Source: CAIWHR01 sp963836265 (GTDB lineage Bacteria; Pseudomonadota; Gammaproteobacteria; Burkholderiales; Casimicrobiaceae). Taken from it: DNA of 64,000 nt. Where the stretch lies: contig CAWIIO010000003.1 of the NCBI GenBank assembly GCA_963836265.1, positions 1-64,000 on the forward strand. Direction: 5' to 3'. Below the pieces are notes generated by a model. The model was not told the origin of the DNA. It worked only from the letters and a program-made list of their open reading frames with translations, and searched no databases. The position numbers and the translations under genes are program-made. Positions 24,083-34,100 of the stretch are shown here, piece after piece. Positions within the stretch are counted from its first letter, which is position 1. Every line of letters begins with the position of its first letter.

Positions 24083-26389
24083 TCAGATCTTCGGGACGAA
24101 TATGAAATCCCCGGACTCGCCGCCCGCAAAACGAATCGGGGCGTACTCCGGCCGTTGCTGGAAGTTCATCCGGCGGGCGACGTCGAGGACCCGCGCCGAT
24201 AGCACGTCGGAGAGTTGCTTGCCCGGAAGGACGTCCCGATTCTCGGACAGGACATCGATGAAGTTCTGCGCGAACACCGAGTGCTTGCCCCCGCCGCCGT
24301 CCATGACCGGGCTCACCCCGCCGCTCGTGAGCACCGTCCGCGATGGCGAATCGGCGATCGATTTCAGCCACAGGAGCCTTGCCTCGTCGGACAGACCCGG
24401 CTGCAACTGTCCGATCGACGAGCGGGTCATCGCTCCCGAATAGCACGAATCGGCCACAACGAGGATGTGCTTTGCAGACATCATGTTGAGGTTTTCGGTG
24501 AGGGTGGAGCTAGCAATCCAGTTCGCCGTGCTGGCCGGATCTGCATCGATCGGCAGCCAGTTCGCGAGCGAATTCACGCGGTCGAGCTGCCCGTGGCCGG
24601 CATAGTAGATGAGCAGATTGTCCTTCTCGGTGAGGAGGGCCCTCATCTTGTTGACCGCTTCCAGGATCTCCCAGCGCGTCGCGTTGAGCAAAGTCGTGAC
24701 GGTGAAGCCATATCGATCGCTCAGGAGCGCTGCGATATCCTTCGCGTCGGCCTCCGGCGTATCAAGCGGCCCGAGCTTCTGGTATCGCTGATTGCCGATC
24801 ACGAGCGCGTAGTACTTTCCGAGACCCAGGCTCTTGCCGGACAACGTAGGCGTCACGACGACGGGCGCTTTGCCGATGCTCGCGTCCTCTTGCAGGAAGA
24901 ATTCGAGTTGTGCGCGCTTCCCCTGGCGATCGACGGCGACCAGGGTCACGCGCGTCCTTCCGTCGCCGAGCTCGACGCCGGTCTTGAAATATCCATCCGC
25001 ATCGACGCTCTGCGGAGCGTCGTTTGCGGTGAACGACAGGAGTCCTGCAGGCGCCGTCACACGTCCGACGACGATGCGCGTAGTAAGCCCCGTGCGCACT
25101 TTGACGCTTGCCGTATCCCGCGTGACGACAATCGGCGGATCGATGATCTGGATCGAGGGCGGGGCAATCGCGACCGCTCGTTGGTCCGGTCGAGGGCTCG
25201 CCTCGAGCTTGGCTACCGCACCTTTGTAGCTGGCGACGTCGGCCTCGAGCCGAGCGATCTCCTTTCTCCGCTGCTCGAGCTCCGACCTGTTCTTCTGGAG
25301 CTCGGCCTCGAGCGCCTTGATGCGCTTCGGGTCGGCCGGCGCGACGGCACTCTTCTGGCGCGCGATTTCCTGCTGGAGCGCTTCCAGTCTCTGCTCGGCC
25401 TCGGTGGTGGCCTTCTTCTTGTCTTCGATCTCGCGTTGGCTTTGGGCCAACTGCCGCCGCGCCTGTTCGAGCTCCTGTCGCAACGAGGCGCTTTCGCTCT
25501 CCAGGTCGGCCACTCGGGCCTTGAAGTCCTCGTTGGCCCGCTCGAACTGTGCGACCTGCTGGCGTCGCTTCTCCAGCTCGGCTTCGCGTTCCTTGAGCCG
25601 CGCCTCGAGTTGGCGCGTTTCCTCGGCATTGCCGGCAGCGGCCGCTTGCAGCTTCTTCTGCGTCAGCCGTTCGATTTCCGCGCCCGCCTTTAACCGTTCC
25701 TCGTCGAGCAATCGTCGCGCCCGCTCGAGTTCCCGGCGAGTGCGCTCCAGTTCCTCGCGCAGTTTGCTCAACTCCTCCTGCGTTCCCGAGGTGGGCTGGC
25801 CTTCGAGATTGATGCTGCCTTCGACGCCCGCCGCCTTGCGATAGAGCTTCAAGGCCGTTGCCTGGTCCTTGGGCACACCCAGTCCCTTCTCGTAGAGGAA
25901 CCCGAGATTGATGAGCGCCCGCGAGTACCCCTCGTCTGCCGCTTTCTGGTACCAGTTCGCCGCGGCCGCATAATCCGGCGCGGTGCCCAGGCCCTTCTCG
26001 TAGATCTCCCCGACGTATGTCTGCGCCACCTTGTCGCCTGTCTGCGCAGCCGGCAGCCAGACTTTGAGCGCCGTGGCGTAGTTGGCCCGATCGTATGCGA
26101 CGTACTCGCCGCCGCGGATCGCGCAGGCGGAGCCTGTCGTCTTGATGGCGCGCCGCGGCGCGAGGTAGGTGACGCCCGTGCCGAGCTGATGCACCTGCGC
26201 CGGCAGCAGGCAATCGACGACCAGAAGTTGGTCGGCTTTCTGACTGTCTTCGAGCGTTGCAGCGGCGGAGTAGCGTACAGCTATGCCCGGGGCGCACCAC
26301 GCGAGCGCCCAGAGAAGCGCACAGAGCCCGATGCGCAGGGGCGCCTTGCACCCGGAAACGACCACGGATGAATGCCGATGCTCCACGAT
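24083..26389 (-). CDS. SEL1-repeat, coiled-coil, caspase-like (C14) protease
   Basis: This protein has about 768 residues. A signal or anchor segment (LRIGLCALLWALAWCAPGIA) is near the N-terminus. SEL1-type repeats follow (AQTYVGEIYEKGLGTAPDYA, ALINLGFLYEKGLGVPKDQA), then a coiled coil of about 200 residues rich in Glu/Arg/Gln. An Ig-like stretch precedes the C-terminal caspase fold. The catalytic dyad is H599 (YYAGHG) and C649 (VVADSCYSGA). The GTG at 26389, behind AGGAGG, is preferred over the longer open frame to 26584. Caspase-like enzymes cut after basic or acidic residues and can execute cell death. The predicted membrane/periplasmic placement would be unusual for that role. It forms an operon with the TIR protein. 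Confidence 0.85.
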   Translation of the reverse strand: MVEHRHSSVVVSGCKAPLRIGLCALLWALAWCAPGIAVRYSAAATLEDSQKADQLLVVDCLLPAQVHQLGTGVTYLAPRRAIKTTGSACAIRGGEYVAYDRANYATALKVWLPAAQTGDKVAQTYVGEIYEKGLGTAPDYAAAANWYQKAADEGYSRALINLGFLYEKGLGVPKDQATALKLYRKAAGVEGSINLEGQPTSGTQEELSKLREELERTRRELERARRLLDEERLKAGAEIERLTQKKLQAAAAGNAEETRQLEARLKEREAELEKRRQQVAQFERANEDFKARVADLESESASLRQELEQARRQLAQSQREIEDKKKATTEAEQRLEALQQEIARQKSAVAPADPKRIKALEAELQKNRSELEQRRKEIARLEADVASYKGAVAKLEASPRPDQRAVAIAPPSIQIIDPPIVVTRDTASVKVRTGLTTRIVVGRVTAPAGLLSFTANDAPQSVDADGYFKTGVELGDGRTRVTLVAVDRQGKRAQLEFFLQEDASIGKAPVVVTPTLSGKSLGLGKYYALVIGNQRYQKLGPLDTPEADAKDIAALLSDRYGFTVTTLLNATRWEILEAVNKMRALLTEKDNLLIYYAGHGQLDRVNSLANWLPIDADPASTANWIASSTLTENLNMMSAKHILVVADSCYSGAMTRSSIGQLQPGLSDEARLLWLKSIADSPSRTVLTSGGVSPVMDGGGGKHSVFAQNFIDVLSENRDVLPGKQLSDVLSARVLDVARRMNFQQRPEYAPIRFAGGESGDFIFVPKI

Positions 26390-26835
26390 CCTCCTGCGAC
26401 GACGGCGCCGGCAGGGCAGGGGCGGCACGGTGCCGAGGTGTCGCGTCGAGCTCCTAACCGCGGCATGAGCGCCGCCTTCGTTCCGGTTTGCGGCGGCACC
26501 TCGCGGATCGACCGCGCCGTGCCAGCGTCCGGGCGCAGACGCCGTCTGCCGAATGATTTTCCATCCAAGGTTCGGCCATTGCAACCCGGCGCTTTCGCAA
26601 GCGCACTGCTCCGCCGAGCCGCCGCTCTCCCGACCAGGCGAGGCGCTCGTCTTTGGCGAGCTGCTTCAAGGGCCCGTTCGACGTGCCCGTTGACAGCAAT
26701 CATCGTACTTTGCCATGCTTGTGCACAACAAAAGACGCTCGCGTGGTTTGTGGCGCAGCCGATTGCGGGGGATGTGCGCCCACACGACCGGGTCTGAACC
26801 GTGAGCATTGACTCATCGCAGATGGGGAGCTCGAG
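26390..26835. promoter_or_regulatory. Divergent intergenic region
   Basis: These 446 bp separate the minus-strand caspase/TIR genes from the plus-strand outer-membrane protein, so they must hold both promoters. A perfect TTGACA hexamer occurs at 26690 on the plus strand, but a well-spaced -10 partner is weak (CATGCT), so the promoter call is tentative. No gene is seen. Confidence 0.4.
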
Positions 26836-28281
26836 ATGACGATCAGAGTGCTGAAGGGTTCGAGGCACGTCGGCGCCAACGTCGTTGCCGTGGTCGCGGT
26901 ATTGGCGAGTCTGCCCGGCGCCGCGTCGGGCCAGGTCGTTCCGGGCACCAACGGAAATCTGGCGACTCTGCCCGGGCTCACCCAGCTCCAGCAGCCGACG
27001 GCGACCGCGGTCAATCAGGTGTGCGGTCAGTTCTCGGTGCCCACATCCGGGTATATCCCCGATGCCAACGGCACCCCCGCCGAACGCTTGTTCTATACCT
27101 GCGGTGTCATGGTGCAGACGGCGAATCAGCTGGCGGGTTCGGGCGCTACGAAGAACAGTCTCGACATACCGAACCCTCAGCTGCGCACCGGCGTACAGGC
27201 GGTGTCGGCGGTGCAAATGAACGCGCAGAAGCAGATGAGCGTGGAAGCCGCGAAGATGAATCTGCTCGGTGCCCGGCTGCTCGACATTCGCGGTGGCGCG
27301 CGCGGCTTCATGTTGAGCTTGAACGGGCAGGAGATTCAGCCGGCCGGCGGATCCTCGTCGCAGGTCGAGAGCCTCGAGGGTGCCACCGGCGGCGGAGCGG
27401 CCGCGGACGACGTTCTGGGCGGACGCTGGGGCGGCTTCTTCAACATCGGGTACGGCTGGGGCGACGTCGACCAGACGGACCTGTGGGACGCCTACAAGTA
27501 CCGCAGCGTCAACCTCATCGCCGGGGCGGACTACCGGGTCAGCGATTCGTTCGTGCTGGGTGGCGCGATCAGCTACAGCGATACGCGCTCCGACTACGAT
27601 CAGTCGCTCGGCAACGTGAAGGCAGCAACGACCGGCCTCGCCGGGTATGGAACGTACTACGTCGACAACTGGTACGTCGACGGATTCCTCGCCTACGGCT
27701 ACATCGATTACGATTCGACGCGCAACATCTACATCCCGTCGAACAGCGGTGTTCCGCCGATCAACACGTCGGCGACGGCGAAGCCGAAAGGCAACCAATG
27801 GTCGGCGTCGATCGGCGTGGGCCGCAATTTCGAATCCGGGACGCTGACGGTGACGCCAACCGCCCGGCTGGGGTACATCTGGGTGAAGAACAAGTCCTTC
27901 TCCGAGGACGAGCCCAACAACGGCCTCGGACTGGCTGTCGATGCGCGGACCATCCGGTCGCTGCAGTCGGCCCTGGGAGGCAGGCTCAGCACCAACGTGA
28001 ACACGTCCGTCGGCGTGTTCGGTCCCTACTTCAGCGCGCAGTGGCTGCACGAGTTCGAGAACGACAGTCCGTCGATCATCTCGAAGTACGTCAACGACCC
28101 GTTCAATACGTTCTTTGCCATCCCGACAGCGAGTCCCACCCGCGATTACGCGGTGCTGATCGTCGGAACGAGTGCAACGCTTCCGAACAATCTGTCCGGA
28201 TTCCTGCAGTTCAGCGCGGCGCTGGGTCTGCAAAACGAGAGCAACTATGGTGCTGTGCTCGGCATCAGAAAACAGTTCTGA
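26836..28281 (+). CDS. Outer-membrane beta-barrel (autotransporter-domain-like) protein
   Basis: This 481-residue exported protein has a signal peptide with hydrophobic core VVAVVAVLASLPGAASG. The N-terminal part (residues 35-180) has two Cys (VNQVCGQF, LFYTCGVM). From about residue 190 alternating amphipathic strands begin (GGFFNIGYGWGDVDQTD, ADYRVSDSFVLGGAISYSDT). They continue to a C-terminal strand ending NYGAVLGIRKQF, with the terminal Phe needed for BAM recognition. This is typical of autotransporter translocator-like barrels, though no long passenger is present. The start ATG at 26836 follows GGGGAGCTCGAG. The alpha/beta hydrolase lipoprotein lies 27 bp downstream on the same strand and may be co-transcribed. 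Confidence 0.85.
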   Translation: MTIRVLKGSRHVGANVVAVVAVLASLPGAASGQVVPGTNGNLATLPGLTQLQQPTATAVNQVCGQFSVPTSGYIPDANGTPAERLFYTCGVMVQTANQLAGSGATKNSLDIPNPQLRTGVQAVSAVQMNAQKQMSVEAAKMNLLGARLLDIRGGARGFMLSLNGQEIQPAGGSSSQVESLEGATGGGAAADDVLGGRWGGFFNIGYGWGDVDQTDLWDAYKYRSVNLIAGADYRVSDSFVLGGAISYSDTRSDYDQSLGNVKAATTGLAGYGTYYVDNWYVDGFLAYGYIDYDSTRNIYIPSNSGVPPINTSATAKPKGNQWSASIGVGRNFESGTLTVTPTARLGYIWVKNKSFSEDEPNNGLGLAVDARTIRSLQSALGGRLSTNVNTSVGVFGPYFSAQWLHEFENDSPSIISKYVNDPFNTFFAIPTASPTRDYAVLIVGTSATLPNNLSGFLQFSAALGLQNESNYGAVLGIRKQF

Positions 28282-28308
28282 CGGCAGGATTGCCGCGTCG
28301 GCCGTGAT

Positions 28309-29241
28309 GTGCATGCGCCGTTGTGCCGATTGCCCCGCGCCGGCATGACTCGGACGGATCAGCGGCCAGCATCGGCCGCAGCCGCGTTGGGCCCTTTCGG
28401 TAACCGCCGGCCACCGTTGGCCGGATGGCGTGCGGTGCTGCTGGTTTCGATGGTGGCGGCTTGCGCCACGCCCGCGGAGCGGTTCGAGCGCCGGGCGGCG
28501 GCCTTGGGCTTCGAGCCCATCAGCTTGCCGGGCGCCGGCTTTCGGCACGTCGCATACGTGGGCGGAATGCGGCAGCGTTCGGACACGCTGCACGTCTACA
28601 TCGAGCACGACGGTACACCCTGGCTCGACCGCACGCATGTCGCCGCCGACCCGACGCCGCGTACGCCGATCGCTCTCGAGCTCATGGCGCAGGATACCGG
28701 CCCGTGCCTGCTGCTGGGCCGGCCTTGTTATTTCGAGCCACCTGGGGATTCCGGTTGCAGCGCACTCCTTTGGACGCACCGGAGATACTCGCCCGAGGTT
28801 GTCGCGAGCATGGTCGCCGCGCTGCGGAGGTTCCTCGCGACGTACCCGTTTCGCCACGTCGTCCTCGTTGGTCATAGTGGTGGCGGCACGATCGCCTGGC
28901 TGATGGCCGCGCACGTTCCGGAAACGAGCGCGGTCGTCACCATCGGGGCCAACCTCGACACAGACGACTGGGCGCACACGCACGGCTACAGTGCGCTCCT
29001 AGGCTCGCTCAATCCTGCCTCGCAGCCGAAGCTGCCGCTCGCGGTCGTTCAGTTGCACTACGTCGGCAGCCGCGATCGAAAGGTGCCGTCATCGGTCGTG
29101 CGTTCCTTCGCGCGTCATCACCCCGAGGCTCGCGTCATCGAGGTCGCTGGCTTCGATCACGAATGCTGCTGGATCGAGCGCTGGCCGGGGTTGCTCGACG
29201 AATTGGCGAGGCCGCCGCCCGCCCGTCGTCCACCAGGCTGA
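28309..29241 (+). CDS. Alpha/beta hydrolase lipoprotein
   Basis: This is a 310-residue hydrolase. A hydrophobic segment with a lipobox (LLVSMVAACAT) near residue 50 indicates a lipid-anchored envelope protein, with a rather long N-terminal extension. A start at the ATG at 28345 would be 12 residues shorter and fits better. The nucleophile elbow is VLVGHSGGGTIAWL. The catalytic His is probably in VAGFDHECCW, and the Asp in VGSRDRKVPS. The substrate is unknown; esterase/lipase-type chemistry is inferred from the fold. It follows the outer-membrane protein closely. Confidence 0.82.
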   Translation: MHAPLCRLPRAGMTRTDQRPASAAAALGPFGNRRPPLAGWRAVLLVSMVAACATPAERFERRAAALGFEPISLPGAGFRHVAYVGGMRQRSDTLHVYIEHDGTPWLDRTHVAADPTPRTPIALELMAQDTGPCLLLGRPCYFEPPGDSGCSALLWTHRRYSPEVVASMVAALRRFLATYPFRHVVLVGHSGGGTIAWLMAAHVPETSAVVTIGANLDTDDWAHTHGYSALLGSLNPASQPKLPLAVVQLHYVGSRDRKVPSSVVRSFARHHPEARVIEVAGFDHECCWIERWPGLLDELARPPPARRPPG

Positions 29242-29547
29242 GCGACGCGTGAAGGCCGCACGCGCGCAAGCGAATCGAAGGACCTGGCGCAGTGGCGCTG
29301 GTTCCTCGCGCGAGGCGCTCCGCATCGTCCGCCGAGCGAGCGGGGGAATTGGTGCTGCGACAACGATTGCGGTAACCTCGACCCGCGTTGAAGCCACGGG
29401 GTGCGGGCTGCGGCGCCCTTTGACGAGGCGGACCTCGCGGCTGAAAGGCGGCCGAATCTCGCTGGCGTTTTCGGTGTCTCCGCCGTCGTTCCCGACGATC
29501 GACCCTGTCGCCAACGCGAAGCACGGGATCGAATAGCAGTCGGACCG
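29242..29547. other. Intergenic, no gene seen
   Basis: About 306 bp separate the hydrolase and the DUF4062 gene. An upstream in-frame extension of the DUF4062 gene begins at 29401 but has no family resemblance. No hairpin or promoter was recognised with confidence. Confidence 0.35.
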
Positions 29548-31110
29548 ATGCCCTACGTTCCTCAGATCAGGATCATGATCAGCAGCACGCGCGCTGACTT
29601 GATGCAATACCGCGACGAGGCCTCCAGGGTCATCGAGCGGGTGGCTGGCGACTCCGAGAAGAAAGTCCAGCTTGTCGAGATATCGATGGAGAAGGAGGTG
29701 CAGAGCGGCGATCGCGAGTTTGCGGTAGCCGTCAGCAAGCGCTGGGTCGAGGAATCGGATTGGATCTTGCTTGTCGTCGGCTGGAACTACGGGACCATCT
29801 CGACCGAGCCGGACGCGAGGGGGCTGAGCGTCACCGAATGGGAATATCGCCGCGCCGTCGAGCTCGGCAAGAAGACGTTCGCCTTCGTCGCGGGCGAGCC
29901 CGAGACCGAAAACGCATACTGCGTCGCGGACGGCGACGCGGAAGATCTAAGACAGTGGAACGACAAGCAGGATCCCGCGCTACGCGCCAAGCTCAAGTGT
30001 TTCAAGGATGCGCTCGCCTCGACTCACCTGGAATATTTCAGGAACCTGAGGCATTTCTCCGAGCGGCTAGAGAAGACGCTTCGGACGGCAGTTCCGGATC
30101 CGGCCTCGCTTCCGACGGATCTCCTGCTCTCGGTGCGGCCATCGATCCAGCAGTGCATCGACAAGGTCAAGCTCATCGCCGCCTGCAAACGGGTTCACGA
30201 TCACTTGCACGAGCTCCGCCAGAACGTCGTCCGTCCGATCCTGGAATCCGCGTTGGTTCAATGGCGGGGAGACGGCGAGCTCAAGCTGCCCGTCGCGGTG
30301 CTGATCGCCCACAAGATCGGTTTTGCGGAGGGGCTGGTTCGGGACATCGCGGCCGAAAGGCAGTTTCTGGACGTCAAGGCGGATCTTCTCGCCGCGCTGG
30401 CGCGCGTCGAGGGGATGAGTCCGCAGTTCGACCTTCAGGCGCAGCCGCCCCAACCGGACGACTTTGGCCGAAAGGTTGGTCGATTTGCGGCGGCCGTCCA
30501 GACGGCCTTTACGCTGAGCGACGCTGCAATGCTGAAGGATTCCAACGTGCTCGACGACCTGCACGTTTCGCTCCTCACGAACATTGGAAAGGCAATGCAG
30601 CGACGTCGACTCAGCGCCGCCGAGGAGGCGAAGCTCAACGAGGGACTGCAGCGGGTCGAAATCAACAAGAAGCGCCTGATGAGAGAGCTCGATGCGCACC
30701 ACGATTGGCAGTACCAGCACGACAAACTCGACATGCTCAACGGATTTCGCAGAAGCGAGGAGGACTTCGCCGACCAGCTCGCGAACTACGTGATCAACGA
30801 TGCTCCGCAGCTCTGCGCCATGATCGAACGAGAGATCGCCGCGCAGGCGCAGGATGACGCCGATCCGATACTTGCGGGCACCGTCGCGTCCCTCGCGAAG
30901 AACCTGGCGACACTCTCCCAAGCGCCTGCGCTTCCGGCGTTCGACAACATGCGCAAGACCTTCGACGACGCCTTCTATCAGATCGACAAGCGCACCCTTG
31001 CCGCGGTCGAAGCATCGGAGCAGCGGGTTCGTAGCCTCGAGTCCAGGCTCGAGGAAATGGCGCAGCAGCAGTCCGAAGCGGCCGAAACGTCGAGTGGCCA
31101 TCTGCCATGA
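29548..31110 (+). CDS. DUF4062-domain protein (conflict-system partner)
   Basis: This is a 520-residue protein. Residues 1-160 match DUF4062: IRIMISSTRADLMQYRDEAS at the start, then SDWILLVVGWNYG and VTEWEYRRAVELGKKTFAFV. This TIR-like/deoxyribosyltransferase-like Rossmann domain is commonly joined to or encoded beside STAND NTPases. The rest is predicted helical, with coiled-coil character near the C-terminus (VEASEQRVRSLESRLEEMAQ). The start at 29548 sits directly before the domain. The stop overlaps the start of the 1,414-residue nSTAND1 protein by 4 bp, so the two are made in fixed ratio. A signalling or effector role is inferred from the family; the chemistry is unknown. Confidence 0.85.
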   Translation: MPYVPQIRIMISSTRADLMQYRDEASRVIERVAGDSEKKVQLVEISMEKEVQSGDREFAVAVSKRWVEESDWILLVVGWNYGTISTEPDARGLSVTEWEYRRAVELGKKTFAFVAGEPETENAYCVADGDAEDLRQWNDKQDPALRAKLKCFKDALASTHLEYFRNLRHFSERLEKTLRTAVPDPASLPTDLLLSVRPSIQQCIDKVKLIAACKRVHDHLHELRQNVVRPILESALVQWRGDGELKLPVAVLIAHKIGFAEGLVRDIAAERQFLDVKADLLAALARVEGMSPQFDLQAQPPQPDDFGRKVGRFAAAVQTAFTLSDAAMLKDSNVLDDLHVSLLTNIGKAMQRRRLSAAEEAKLNEGLQRVEINKKRLMRELDAHHDWQYQHDKLDMLNGFRRSEEDFADQLANYVINDAPQLCAMIEREIAAQAQDDADPILAGTVASLAKNLATLSQAPALPAFDNMRKTFDDAFYQIDKRTLAAVEASEQRVRSLESRLEEMAQQQSEAAETSSGHLP

Positions 31111-34100
31111 GCCTCAAGTCGCTGCACGAGTTTTCCAACGACTCCAATGCGTTCGAGCGGCACTTCGATGCACTACGTTCGGGCAAGGCGAGCAGCGCGG
31201 AAGCGGATCAGTCGGTCGAGGAGTTGCTGGCTTGGCTGCGGACGTGCATTGCCCACGGGCGCTATCTTTCCGCGCTATCGCCCGAACGCGAGGCTCTGCA
31301 AGCACTCGTCGACTATTGGACGACGCGGCTGCTGCGGCTTGGCCGAGGCGCGCCGGACGACATCGAGCGTCTCGTCGACTTCGATCCGGCAGCAGGCATT
31401 CCCCTTGTGGCCGAATGTCCGTACCCGGGCCTCGATCCCTATACCGACAAGCAACGCGGGAGCTTCTTCGGGCGCGAGGCGCTCGTTGCGAGCTACATCG
31501 CTCACCTCGAAGAGCCCACGAAGCGGATTCTGCTGATCATCGGCGCATCCGGGTCAGGCAAGAGCTCGCTCGCGCTTGCGGGCGTGCTCCCGAAACTCCA
31601 GGAAAGTCATCGCGACGGCTGGCTTTTCGCGCCGCGCCTGACCCCGGGCGAGCATCCCCTCGCGTCGTTGTCGGCGGCAGTCGCCCGGGCCATCGGCGAT
31701 GCGACGCCGTCGGTCGAGATCGAGCGGAGGCTCCGCACCATGCCTTCTGCGGCGCCGGCCGAATTCGCGGGGCTCTGCAGCGGCAAGCCACTCCTGTTGC
31801 TGATCGACCAGTTCGAGGAATTGTTCACGCTGTGTCGCGATCCCGACGAACAGAGGGCTTTCGGCGCGGCGATCTGTGCGCTCTCCGAGCCCGATGTTCT
31901 CGCGGAGTCATTTCCCTGCCGGATCCTGCTCACGCTGCGGACCGACCATCTCGCGCGCTTCGAAAGCAGCGAAATCCTGAAGCCGCTGCACGTGCGGTTG
32001 CTGGGCCAAGGCAACGATCGGTACCTCTCTGCCATCGGCTTTCTGGAGATCAAGCGCGCGATTGCGGAGCCGGCGAAGCAGGTGGGGCTTCGCTTCTGCC
32101 CGACCGTGCTCATCGACCAGCTCGCCAGCCAGACCGCGGGACTCGCCAACGGCCTGCCGCTTCTGCAATTTGCGCTGCGTCGGCTATGGGACACGCGTCC
32201 GCGCAACGCCGATGACGAACCTCTGGATCTGATCACCGAGGAGCAGGTGAACGCGTTGCCCGACGTGCAGCGTGCACTTGGGCGGGTGGCCGACGGCATC
32301 TTCAAGCAGTTCACGCCGCCGCAACAGGCGGTCTGCGAGCGTCTGCTGCAGGAGCTCGTGGTCCTCGACGAGAACTTCGAGGAGCCGCTGCGTCGACGCC
32401 GGAACGAGGCGGAGTTGACCGGTGTGCTGCAGACCCGTCTTCCCGCCGCACGGGGCGACGTTGCGACGGTCATCGAACGGTTCGCGAACGCCGGTCTGCT
32501 GCGCCGTTTCGGCGAGGGCTCGCAGCGCCAGATTGAAGTGGCGCACGAGGCGCTTCTACGCCACTGGGAGCACATCAATCGGCTCGTCACGGGGGAACAG
32601 GTAAAGGAGCAGCTGCACCTAGTCAAGCAGGTCGGTCGCGAAGCCGCCGAGTGGATGAACCGCGGCAGGGTCGAGGGCTACCTCAACCTGCGGGGCGAGC
32701 GGCTCGAGCGGGCGCTGGCGTATGCGAGGGACGGCTGGCTCGCCGAGGCCGAATCGACGCAGTACGTTCAAGCCTGCGAGGCGCGCGAGAAGGCGGAAGA
32801 AATCAAGGAAAAGCGGGCCGAGGAAGCGAGGCGGCGCGCGGAAGAAGCCGAAAAGGCAGCGGAAAAGGCGGCGCTGGAAAGAGCCGAGGCGGAGAAGCGC
32901 GAAGCCGAAGCCAGGGAGCGGGAAGCGAAGGTCATCGCAAAGAAGAAGACCGCGCAGCTGTGGCTCGGGATCGCGTTCGGAATCCTGGTGCTGGGCGGAT
33001 TGCTCGCCTTGAACAAGATCACCGACCAGCGCAGGGATCTCGAGTCCAACCTCAACGCGTTCAGCACCCTTGCCGCCAGCCTCCCGCCGTGGGAAGGGCT
33101 GGACGTCGCGTATTCGCTGGCCCTGCGAGGCGATCCGAGCTCTCGCTTCCCTCTTGCCCATGCGCTGGAGCGCATGGACGATACCTGGCTCATCGGCGAG
33201 GATCGCAACGCTGCGTTGCGCCCCAATCGGGACGGGAGCGCACTGTTGCAGCTCGATCGTGCACGCGGCAGCGAGGGACTTCGCATCTATCTTATCGCCA
33301 GCGGCAAGCCTGGTGCCATCTTCGATAGCATCCCGCTCGGCAACCGGATCGACCTCCTCGCGGATTACGAGGTCGGGCCGCCGATCGATGGCGACAACGG
33401 CGATCGTCTCGCTGTGCTCGTGTTTCGCGACGCATCCGACACTGATTACACCGTCGAGGCGCACCACCTGCGCACGCGCGGCGCGGCGAGTGTGGGGGCC
33501 GATTCCTCTGCGTCATTCCCGTTGAGCCAAGCACGAGCGCTCTCCAGCATCAGTTTCGACGCGCACGGAAGACAGGCCGTGTTCAGCACCGTTGACCGTG
33601 CCACACGCAAGAGCACCCTTCGCCGGATCCGGCTCGATTCCTCCGGGAAGCCGGAGATGCTGCATCTCGACGATCCCGCCGGCTCCGATGTCTTCCCGGT
33701 CTATGCAGTCGCCTTGGGGGCAGGCTTCCCGAGTACCGAACCCGTGCTCATCACGGGCCGGGCCGATGGTTCCGTGTATTGCGGGCCGAGAAAGCTCGAG
33801 CCGAGCAATGCCGCCGCGCCGGCTTCGGGACCGGTGCGTCAAATCGTCGGCCTTCCGGGTTCCGACGCATTTGCGATGATCGATTCGATAGGCGCGATCT
33901 TTGGGTGGAGCTGCACCGATGGCGAGCTCCGGAAATTCCAGACCGATGGCGAGGTCTCGGGTGTCACGCTGACGTGGATGCCAAAGGATCAAGGCGGACT
34001 GCCATTGCTGGGCTACCTCGACGACAACCAGCCCCGCTGTTTTGCGCTGAGGGACAAACGGTGGTCCTATCGGCGCTGCAACTTCGCCCACCGAGTGAGC

